From Trochalopteron elliotii (taxonomy: Eukaryota; Chordata; Aves; Passeriformes; Leiothrichidae), in assembly GCA_024734555.1 (NCBI GenBank), contig JANPWX010000452.1, positions 850,223 through 914,222 of the forward strand: 64,000 nt of DNA, in the 5' to 3' direction. A program made the position numbers and the translations under genes. Shown here piece by piece: positions 48,201 to 58,366 of the stretch (the first letter of the stretch is position 1; each line of letters starts with the position of its first letter). The notes beneath the pieces are model-generated. The model ran no database searches and was not told the DNA's origin. It worked only from the letters and a program-made list of their open reading frames with translations.

Positions 48201-48659
48201 ACAGCAACTTCATTCAGTGGGAGAAGGAAGCTTAGTTCTAGGAACTGAACGCTCAACACTGCAGGCATTGCTGTCTTCCCCGGGGCTGTCCAGAACGCCC
48301 TGCAGCCAGTGCCTGTGGTGTGAGAGGGATGCAGCTGTGCTGGAATAAACACATCACAAATGCCTGTCCCAGCTCTGTGCAGGACACAAGTCCAAGGTGA
48401 CCATTTGCTCTTGGAGTGGATAAAAAAGGCTTATCTATCCCAGCAGGATATGTTTCCTCGTGCAGGACTGGAGAAGTAAAATCCGATGAGGAAGACAGTC
48501 TGGCTTAGGGGATGCTCTGGAATAAAATTCGTGTGAGATACTAGAGCCTCATCCCTCCCTGAGACACTTCTCAGGGTCTGTTCTTGCCAGGAATATCGGG
48601 AAGGGGCTCAAATAGGGAGATTTTTGAAGGTTTTGGGGGGCTGAGGCAGTGAGGCTGAG

Positions 48660-48905
48660 GTGGTCTGCGGGAAGCTGCTGCCTGCGGCGCTGTCCCCGCT
48701 CGGGGATGTGCCCGGGCAGCCCGGAACCATCCGCAGGGCTTCCCACGAGAGGGCAGCATGTGCCCCCAGCAGAGACATCCTGCTGAAATCCCGGCTGGCA
48801 GACAGCGGGGGGTTTGAATGGGGCTTCTGCAGCAGGACCCTAAACCAGACAGACGGCTGAACCCGGGGATTCGGGACCTCGGCAGCCCTTGGGTCGAACC
48901 GCTGC
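48660..48905. promoter_or_regulatory. intergenic CpG-rich patch
   Basis: About 15-17 CpG in 245 bases, isolated in otherwise CpG-poor DNA. It contains the CTCF-like motif at 48743. It could be an insulator, an enhancer or an orphan CpG island promoter; no open frame of note starts here. Confidence 0.5.
48743..48756 (+). promoter_or_regulatory. CTCF-like motif in CpG patch
   Basis: CCACGAGAGGGCAG matches CCASYAGRKGGCRS at 13 of 14 positions (G for Y at position 5). Confidence 0.5.
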
Positions 48906-51900
48906 CCCTGATCAATTGTTTTGGAAGGGAGGGAGTGATTTGTAAATGACCTTGTATTTTGAGTTAATGTACTTTTACAAAAGGCAAATATGGGACCTAG
49001 AAAGACCTGTGCTGCTGGGCCAGGTATTGCTGCTACTTCAGAGACCTTCTGAACTGAGTTCTGACCATTGGTCAAGGCTGTTCCCCCGTCTCTTTCAAAT
49101 TACTGGTGAGGAAATGTGTGGGTTGAAAGTTGTTGATTTCCAGGCAGAATAAACCTCAAAGGAAGCTGGAGGAAATGGGCCGTGAATGTGTAACTTCAGT
49201 TGCTGATATTTACTTCGAGAACAGTGAGTGATTCTGGCACTCTGCCTGGCCCCATCACTCTGGTGACTCAGTTCTTACAGATGTCAATAATGGACTTTGA
49301 ACATTTGTCTTTGAAAATGAAATTGTGTGTGCAGTAGTCAGCTACTGATTTCCTACGTTGTTTGGTTGCTCAGCTTGATCACAGCTTGACACCTGTCAGT
49401 GGCTGGACAGATGATCCTGCATTAAATTATACCCAAGATAAGGCAGAAACACCTCCAAGTGCTGTGTGCCTCATCATTTCTTCTCTCCTGGGGCAGCTGC
49501 CTTCCTTTTGGGGCCTAGTGTGAGCTCCAGTGTCCTGCAGTTGCCTAGACTTGAAGGTGGAGACATTTAACCAAATCACAACATGGCAAGCACAACCTCT
49601 GCGTTAGGGGAGCCACACTGAAACCCTGTTGATGATTTTGTATGTGAGCAAATATTAGCTCTGAGTATCCAGTAACATTTCTGACGAAATCTTACCCCGT
49701 AGGAGTTGCTGCAGCTCTGCATGAGCTGTGGCAGGAGGGTACAACGGGAGCTCACTTATGCTTGAGGCACTTGAGAGCCCTGGAGTCTTGACTTCATAAA
49801 ATAAACATAAGGGCTCCACAGAGGTGAGAGATCCTGTGTTTGAGTAACACTGTGGTGACCCTCTCTCTAATGCTGATGTAAATAATATTTTTATCTTAAA
49901 TGGATACTGTAAAAATCTTGGGATCAGATTTGGATTTATCTCAAAGTTCCAAAATAAAGGTATTTTGATGCATTTGATGAGCTTAGGATTTGAGTGTTTT
50001 AAATGCCAAAATTTATGTATCTTTAACTTATAGCATTCGAACCCTGAGTTAATTGAATATTAGTCTTTTGTGAAACCAGATCAATTTCAGACTTGGTATA
50101 CAAAACAAGCTACCCCCTTCTCTTCTCCTCTGAAGGAAAGGTGCAAAGCTGTCCTAGATCCAAGCTCCATAAGAAGATGGAAAGATTTGTCAAATGAAAT
50201 CTTTCTATGAATACTCCTTTAACTGGTACTGGCAGAAAAGGTTCACAGTCAGTCTTTTAAAGAGCATAGTAAGAATGTTGTTCCTAGGTGAATCCCACGT
50301 TGGCACTAGTTGAAGTAAGCACCTGTTCTTGGGGCTTCTGCAAAAGAGCTGGGAAATTCCAGTTTTGTTCAGCTCACTTGCTTACTGCATCACTGGAGTT
50401 TGTTATTTTTGCCACAATCACCTGGTAAACTGGGTAAGCCACAGAGGAACCCTTCAAAAGGCAGTTCTGTTTCAGAGCTGACCTGAATTCATCCTGTTCC
50501 AGAGACAGAGTGATCTTACATTTTTTTTTTTTTTGGCAAGGTTTTAAATTATATTCTGAGATTTGTCTTCTCCAATGAGATAAATTCCACAGAGTTTGAG
50601 GAGTTCCCCCTCCCTGTCCCCAAGTACTGCTATTTAGGAATCACACCACTCCAAAGCATCTGGAATGAGAAATGCCTCTGCAGCAGTTTTATACTTGGCC
50701 AGAGGGAAGTTTTTTGGCTAGAAAGCCAGAAAAAGCAGAAAGCTTTTAAAGAGTTTGTGTAACTCCTTTCAAACTCCTTTCAGGACTAAGAGTTCCCCCC
50801 TGTGGCAGGGAGCTTTCAGATACCTGTGCCAGCCCTAAACTTGTCACCCAAAGACAGGAAATGTAGAAGACCCTTTCTGCTGTGTAAGCTACGAGACTTT
50901 CCTGATCCTGCTCCTGCTCAGACTGCCTTGGTTTGCTCTCATTCCCAACTCAGGTTTCAGCAATTGCTTCAGTCCTGTCAATGTGTGGAGAGGGCAGAGC
51001 ACTGAGTCTGTGGCCTCACACGCTCCACAGCTTCCATCTTTTATCCTAGAGCCAGTGTGCATTTCACACTGATGAAGACATGGGGTTATGTGAAAGAAAA
51101 CCTTGGACATTATCACCTTGGCTAACAGGATCCCAGTGAAAAATGATTGTGATGTGTTCTTCTCCTAGTCCATCGTGGGCATCTGCTCATGGCACCAGTT
51201 GCTTCTGAGAATGATTCATTGGTTTGAGAAGAAAGTAAAAGGGAGAAAATGAATGACAACCAGTGTTCCATGCTTGCAACAGTCAAGGGATAATTACTAA
51301 AAATTTATTGCTGCCAAGTTTAGGTTAGGGAACTACTTCCATGACTGCAGCTAGGCATGGATGTCACTGTGGGCACCAAGTATCCTCACTGTATCTCCAC
51401 TAATGCTCAAGGTGTTGACTCAAGGAAAAATGTGGCCAGCTGCCTTATGATTAATTAGCCACACAGATGTAGAAGCAAACACAGATGTCCCAAGTATCCA
51501 AGGGAAATGTATACCTATTACACATGATTTTGTGTGCATACTGATATTTTATGTACTAATGAGTGACTTTTCACCATGCTGGGAAGGAGAAATTTTATAA
51601 TTCACATTCACAAAAGCATTTAAGCAGGTGGTTAAGTGGGTTGGTGAATAGAAATGTTGTATTGGAGTATTTAGACCAAGACTGGACTCCTTTGTATCCA
51701 GATATCACTGGCTGCTAGCATGATTGGTCTTTGTCCTGAGTGCTGTGCACAGCCTTTGTCCATTAGGCAGAAGAAAGGGCAAAAATTACTAATGGGACAA
51801 GGAAGATATGGGTGAAAACAATGGCACATCTCTGTTGGAAAAAACTGGGTGCTGTTCCTGCTCCTGCAATGGCTGTTTCTCTGTGTCTCTTGTTAGGTGG

Positions 51901-54142
51901 CCTTACTCCAGTGGCTAATGACAGTGAGAGCACCCTGCAGCTCCCTGGATGTGGGCAGCCCATAATCCCTTTGTTAGGGACAGCTGGGAACTATTTCAAG
52001 AAGAAGACAGGAGCAGGCTCAGCAAGATTCTGCCTGTGGGGTGGTTGCTGTTCAGAGGGTTGGGTACCACCCCTGGTTTTTACAGCTTCTTGTCAAGCTC
52101 TGCTTTGTCCATGTGCTCAGAGCCGGGTCTGGGGAGAGACACTGAATGCAGCAATTCCATGACAGTGTTCTTGGCTCTAGGATGAGCCAGGAAATCCCAG
52201 CCCCACTGCTTGATCCCACCCGTGATCTTTTTCACTGAAGAACCCAGGGGTGAGCCTGTGTCTCCTGTGTCTCCCTGCCCTCTCCTACCCCTCAGAGCCA
52301 GCATCTCAGCCCACCAGCCCCTGCTTTTCCAGAGCAACAGGCTCCCGGTTATTCCTTAGCAGTTCCTGCTGGACTGACATAGAACCTGATGGGAAGAAGA
52401 GCAGCGCCCTCTTCCTCCTGGCTTTCAGAGCTCAGAAATCCTCAGTAGCAAAGGCATTCCTGCGTGTCCTGCCTTGCTCCTCCTTGCTCTCCAGATGTCA
52501 GGCTTCTGGAAAGTTAGAAAGGAGTGAGAAAACTGTGTTTGTGTAGTGTGAAGTGACTCGCTCTGGTTTAGCCTTAACAAGATCTCTCCTATATATTTAA
52601 TGACCTGAATGTAAAATTTATGGTTTGGAATGCCCCAGCAGCCAAGGAAGCCTTCAGCACACAAGCTGCTTTTTGCAGGACAGGAGAAGTGAAATCCCCT
52701 GAGGTTTGGGAAGTCTGAGTGATGTAGTTATGGTTGGCACTTTGAATATATATGCAGACTACTTCAAAACAAATATTTGAAGTTCAACCCTAACATACAT
52801 CTGGGAGGGTGAGAACTAGCATGTATTAATGTTTCTTTAAATTAATAATTTTGAAAATTTTACACTGAAATAATTTTGCTGTTGCACATAATAAACAGAG
52901 GTTGGGGTGGGTACATGCTGGGGAGAAACATCACCTGCCCTCTATGCACACCATTTCCTCCTGTTTTGAAGAAAACCAGCCCTTCTCATGTTCCAGCCTC
53001 TTAAAAGAAGAGAAAAAAAGGTAAGGGAGCTCTTGCAAGACTTGCCATTTTAATCTCTTGTTTTGACATGTGCAGCTTTTGTGTTGCTGAAACTCTTGTT
53101 CACCTGTTGCTTCTGTGTATGAAGAGAACCAGAGAGATAAATTCAGTTCAGTCTCCTGGGGGAAGCCATGCAATGTCTGACTCCTCTCCCAGTGTCATCT
53201 CTGCCTTCGTGCTTGATGTCAGCAGCTCAGGCACTGCACAGAACATGCACAGGGGAAGGAGGCTGGAGTAAATACAGGGAGATGCCCTGGGAATTATCTC
53301 CATGAAACACCTGGGATGGGGCTCAGATCCCAGCCCAGGAGCTCCGTTCCCTTGGTCAGCACTGGAAACGCAGAAGGTGAGTGTGGAGTGGCTGGACAAA
53401 ATGGGCTACATTTCTCAGGAGTCTCAGCCTGACTCTGCCTTTGTATGTTAGATTATTTCTCCAGCTCTATCCATGGTCTTTGTCTTGCTACAAATGATAA
53501 TTAAGTAGCTCAGTAAATCCAACATTTTTAGAAAAGACTCGTTTGTAGTCTCCAAATTATTCCAATTATTTTCCTGATTATGCTAGAACTGACCCTTACT
53601 AATGCACTGATGGACAGAAAGCTTATTTTACTACATCAATTATTGTGATTTCATTTTCTTAAGCTCTTCGTGGTCTTCTCTCTGGAAATGGATTCTCTAA
53701 AATTTTCTCTTTGTGCTGAGTAAATTATTCCTTTTGGACCTACTGCCTGCTTCTGTTTCTGTTAAATTATACCACTCTGCCCTTTCTTCAGAGTTTTCTG
53801 GGGCATCTCTACATTTCTTCAGGATATGGCAACCACTAACAAATCACTTCTTTTTAGGGAAAGATGAGAAATCAAAGAAAAGGAGAGGGGAAAAAAAAAA
53901 GGGCCGACCCACTTCCTGCATTGCCTGCTGCTTCTTTCCTCTTCACTGGGAGAGGAGATGGAATGGGGTGTGAACCAAAGTCCGCAGCTCCTCTTCCCTC
54001 ACGCTGATTAAGCTGCAGGCGTGACTGGGGACTGAGCCAGTACAAGCCGGCTGTAAATAAATAGGGGTATAACCATCACAGGTAACGAAAATTACATTTG
54101 GAAGGCAGGGCCGCTGTGGCATTTTCTGCCCTGTAGGGTGGC

Positions 54143-54156
54143 TGATAAGCTTATCA
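54143..54156. promoter_or_regulatory. perfect palindrome of two GATA motifs
   Basis: TGATAAGCTTATCA is its own reverse complement and gives two back-to-back GATAA sites, about 3 kb upstream of NRIP3. Function is inferred from motif only. Confidence 0.35.
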
Positions 54157-56201
54157 AAGCTGCGCACCCTCTCCCCTCCCTCCGAGGGCACTGGCGCTGC
54201 CCTGCGGTGCTGCCTTCCCTGTCCCCAGCTGTGATGGCAAAGGGCACGCTGGAAAGGCCAGGGAAAGCACCGTGTCCCTCTGTTTGCTCTTTGCAGTGGG
54301 TTTGGGCACCCACTTCGAGGACTTTGCCGGGCCAGCAGGAAAGCTCTGGGGAAGATGCCCTGGGCACGGGACGGAGCCCATTCCAAACCTGTGGCAGCCC
54401 TGCTGGCACCTGCCAGAGCCTCCAGCCCCCGGTGTCCTGCAGCCTGTGCCTGTCCTGCTGGCACCTTGGCTCTCTGGCACCTGCAGGGCAGGGCCAGGCC
54501 CAGGCTGGAGGGGTTTTCTCCCTCACAGCCCTGTGAAGCCTCTCTTTGACACTGGAATTGATTTTATGTGGAGGCCCAGAGGAACATTCCGTGCTGCTCT
54601 GGAGGCAGGAAAGAGCAAGAGAAGTGGTTTAGTACCTTTATCTTGAGCAAGGGACAGTGGTCATGCACAGGCTTGTCTCCGGTGAGTGGATGGGAATTTT
54701 TCTGAAATGTGCCCCTATTTAGATACGTTGTATGGGAAGGGGGAGAAATACCACCAGCTAATCTGTTGCAAACAAATGATTTAACCACTTAACCAGCTTA
54801 ACCCCTGGGTTTGAGCTGTCCAAACTGAGCCCCTCCTTCAGTGTGGATCCTGCACAGTTTGAGCAGATGATTTACTGTTTCTTCCCCTTTCCTCTTTCTC
54901 AGGATTAAAAATCAAGAGAGGAATTAGGCTTTTATCTCATTTGTTACTCATGAGCATTGAGCAGATTTTCCTCAGAGTTGTTGGCACAAAGTGCATTTGT
55001 AACATACAGCAGAAGTGAAATTGCAGGGCTCAGACAAAATGCTTGTGTGCTGAATGGAAATACATGCTGCAGCCTCAGAGCTGTAGTGTGAGGGGGCTTT
55101 TCATGTTCCACCTGTGCTTTTGCAGCTTTACTCTTCTTGAAATAAGCCAGAGCTGACTGGACATTTGTTAATACACTGGGCAGAGTGCTGCTACTCCATG
55201 AAGATTTTATACTAAAAATTCCCTCCTGGTTTCAGGGTCAGCCCTTTTGCTTCCTCCTTGCCTTTGGGAGAGTGTGGATGCAGTCATATATCTTTATTTA
55301 ATCAGCTGGAAAAATGCCAAATAGCTCCCAAGGTGAAAAATAAGGTGCTTTTATCCTCCCAGCCACAGAACAATGGTCCTGTCATGTAATGAGCTGAGTC
55401 AGCATGGGGAATAAGAATTACATCCCCCTTTGGACTGTCAGCTGTGTTATCCTTCTGCAGGCTGACACATTCACTGAGCTGGGCTAGCTCATGTGTTGTG
55501 GCCTTTCTGTGAGGCTCTGAAATAATGTGCTCGGGTTTTATGGCATTCTGACTCATCATCTGATTTTTTTCCCTCCTCTCTCCCAGGTCACATGAGGAGG
55601 GGCTGAACATACATGGTCTGTCCGTGGCTGCAGAGCTCAGATGTGTAAGGCTGCCCACGGAGTGTTGCTGTTCTGGCATCAGCCCTGCTCTGTGCCAGCC
55701 CCACTCCCCAGGCCAGGAGCAGGAGCTGCAGGGTGCCAGTGGTGTCTTGGTGAGCAGAAAGAGTGAGCCCAGGCTCTGTCGGTGGGGGAGAGCAAAGGAG
55801 AATCAGTGTCCCAGCTCTGGAAGGCAGGAAGTGTCCTAGAAGTCTGGTTTGGCATAAATCCCGGGCTAAGCTCTGCTTTTCTTGTGCTTTGCCTAGCACA
55901 TCAAAGGTTTCTCTCAGTTTAGCAAGAACCAAACCCATGTGGAGTATTTACAGAGCTGTATTGTCCCTCTGAGGCAGAGCTGCATTTTTTCTGCACCTAT
56001 TCCATGCAAGAATTTACTTGGAAAGCAGAATGTTCAGGGAAGCACCTGCTGCCCTCACTTGCTGTTGCAGTGAAGGAAACCCAAGCATGCTATGAGTCCT
56101 GTTAGGTAAGAAAATTGCCTTCTGTAACTATTACATTAATCAGTCTTTATAGTATGAAACCCTATTAAGTTTGTTAATGTGCATTAGTTCATATTGTACA
56201 G

Positions 56202-56235
56202 TAATGTACATACTGTATGTAATGTACATACTGTA
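56202..56235 (+). repeat. 18-bp tandem duplication
   Basis: TAATGTACATACTGTATG at 56202-56219, then TAATGTACATACTGTA at 56220-56235. Confidence 0.9.
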
Positions 56236-56739
56236 ATGGAAAGAGGTATAGGAATTTTACTGGACACTTTGTTCATGCTTAAATAAAACAAGTTCAAGGA
56301 CAGCCCAGCCCCAGAAAAGAAGGACTTTGCTTCGTGGGAGCCTAGAGCTGCCCATGAAGAATAAAGCATACCTCTAGACAGCCAAGGTAATGCCAGCATT
56401 CTCTAACACATCTCCCAGCTTTGTCTGGGATCAGAGGTAAGTAACTACAGCAAGACTGACTCCAGCAACATCTGGGTCATTAGGCAAGCAGCACAAAAGC
56501 TGCAAACCTATAGCTGCTTTGCCAAATTTTGCTCTGATGAACAATCAGTGGTGTGGGTGTTAGTGATCAGTCAAATTGTGCTGTCCCTGGACATTTGATG
56601 GGTACAGAAACCCCGTGTAAAACCGCATTTATGGTGCCCCAGTTTGTGTGGGACAACTTTTGTGATAGTTTTCCTGAGTACTGGAGTGGATGGTGATATT
56701 CCAGGTTGCTGCTGGCGATGCTGTCATGAGACCAGGGTC

Positions 56740-57232
56740 ACCCCGAGCCTGCCCCGGGCATAAAGTACCCAACCCTCCCCATGGGCAGTGGCGCAGTGTG
56801 TGCGGGGCTGCATCACCCGAGGAGCACACGGGTGCTGGGCAGTGTCACCTGTGGTGACACCTCAGCTCCTCACCCAGGGCAGTCCCGCTGTGCCGGCTCC
56901 CCGCGCTGTGGGCAGCTCTGGAAGCGCCGTGCCGGTGCTCCGGTGCTCTCTTCTGCCCGTGAGGGCTTTGAGAGCCGTGGCATGCCTGTGGCTAGCCCTG
57001 CTGTCGGGAGAGGCAGCGAGGGGGAAGGGCAGGGATGTGTTATCCCCCGGGAGCAGCCCGGGCTCCCCGGCGCTGTGGGTGCCGCGGTGTGCCCAGCCCC
57101 TCCGGCCGAGGTACCTGCCGGCCTCCTCACGTCACCAGGCTCCGGCTATAAAGCGCAGGCGGCAGAGCATCCCCCGATCGCAGCTCCCCGAGACGCGCAT
57201 CTCCGAGGACAGAGCCACTCCCGGGAGGAGAG
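56740..57232 (+). promoter_or_regulatory. NRIP3: NRIP3 promoter: CpG-rich region with TATA box
   Basis: CpG-rich DNA leading to a TATA box CTATAAAG (TATAAA 57147-57152), 86 bases before the start codon. A half-CRE (ACGTCA, 57129-57134) lies 13 bases upstream of the TATA box. Transcription would start near 57175-57180, giving a 5' UTR of about 55 bases. The TATA and CpG combination suits a regulated neuronal gene, but the regulators are inference. Confidence 0.7.
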
Positions 57233-57406
57233 ATGTTTTATTCGGGGATCCTGACGGAGCCGAGCAGGAAAGAAGTGGAGATAAGGGAAGCGGCGTCTCT
57301 CCGCCAGCAGAGGAGGATGAAGCAGGCGGTTCAGTTTATTCACAAGGATTCTGCGGATCTCCTCCCTCTGGACGGGCTGAAGAAGCTGGGCACTTCGAAA
57401 GATACT
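57233..57406 (+). CDS. NRIP3: NRIP3 exon 1 (start of gene)
   Basis: Nuclear receptor interacting protein 3. Family knowledge: an intracellular protein whose later exons encode a retropepsin-like aspartic protease fold related to DDI and NRIP2 proteins; its biochemical role is poorly defined. Residues 1-58 start MFYSGILTEPSRKE and continue through REAASLRQQRRMKQAVQFIH to the LLPLDGLKKLG block, nearly identical to human NRIP3 as recalled. The ATG at 57233 has G at -3 and is the first ATG after the TATA box, and it gives the conserved N-terminus. Phase 0 end, donor GTAAGG. The protease-like domain and stop codon lie beyond the window. The same-strand position downstream of SCUBE2 matches human 11p15. 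Confidence 0.95.
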
Positions 57407-57645
57407 GTAAGGCTCTATTGTGTTTGTTGGAAGGAGGCTTGAGAAGCTGGTGGGGCAGTGTCTATTTCTTTCTTCACGCTGTTTTTCTGTTAGGAGAAGT
57501 TGGTTGTGTGTGAAAACTGTAAAAAATGGGACTTTTGTATGTAAAAGGAAGGGAATAGAAATATGATGCTATGATGCCACTTATAACCACAGTTGTTTTC
57601 TTATAGTAAGTACTTCTAGATACCTGGCACTCAGAGTTAATAGCA

Positions 57646-57680
57646 TTTTTTTTATTTTTATTTTTTTTTTTATTTTTGCA
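57646..57680 (+). repeat. T-rich low-complexity tract
   Basis: Long T runs broken by single A (T8-A-T5-A-T12-A-T5 type). Confidence 0.95.
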
Positions 57681-58338
57681 CGAAATTGGCTGCTATTTGC
57701 AGTACAAAATTCCTCTCTGGTCAGAGTAAGTTAAAATGGCTTCATACAATGCATATGTACACACATGTTGTCCTGTGATCTACATAGACACACAATCATA
57801 AAGATTCAGTATAGTCACTGGTATTTCAAAATATAAAACTGTCAAGATCATGCTTCAATAAAGGCTAATGCATATAAGGGGTTTTTAAAACCAAAGAGAC
57901 ATAATTTATGTTTAAAATATTTACGTATACAGTGATCTACGTGATCCCGTATGTGGTGTTATTCACCATGTCTGGGGGCTGGAGAGCATTTCTAAATATT
58001 GTACAAATGTTTCAGCTTTCTCTACTGGGAAAGGATGACTTCAATGTAACATCAAAAGTTCTGACATGAGGAGTGAAATTTAGAAAACATATCTACCAGG
58101 GAAAGCACCTTTAGATTTTTTTGCCCAAGTGTTGAAAAGATCTCGCACCTTGTAAATCAGTACTTGCTTTTTTTCAATGCTTGATATGAGTTTTATTGAA
58201 AACCAAAGTCAATCTTTTTATTTTTAGTGTTTTGTTCTGTCAGAGCTTTCCTGCTCAGCTGGGTTAGGCTTGGCTCTGACTGCCTGAGACAAGTGGAGTG
58301 AGCTGGCTGTTCTCTGCAGTGCACGTGGAGGTGATTTT

Positions 58339-58366
58339 TTTTGATATCCCAATTTTGATATCCCAA
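58339..58366 (+). repeat. perfect 14-bp tandem duplication
   Basis: TTTTGATATCCCAA twice in direct succession; the GATATC core is itself palindromic. Confidence 0.95.

Larger units (their letters stand above)
45321..56740. other. SCUBE2-NRIP3 intergenic region
   Basis: Roughly 11 kb with no recognisable exon. It contains overlapping inverted repeats (45524-45563), A/C-rich low-complexity DNA (45717-45805), a T run (50520-50534), a CpG-rich patch with a CTCF-like site (48660-48905), an 11-bp tandem duplication (50761-50782), a GATA-type palindrome (54143-54156) and an 18-bp tandem duplication (56202-56235). Confidence 0.75.
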
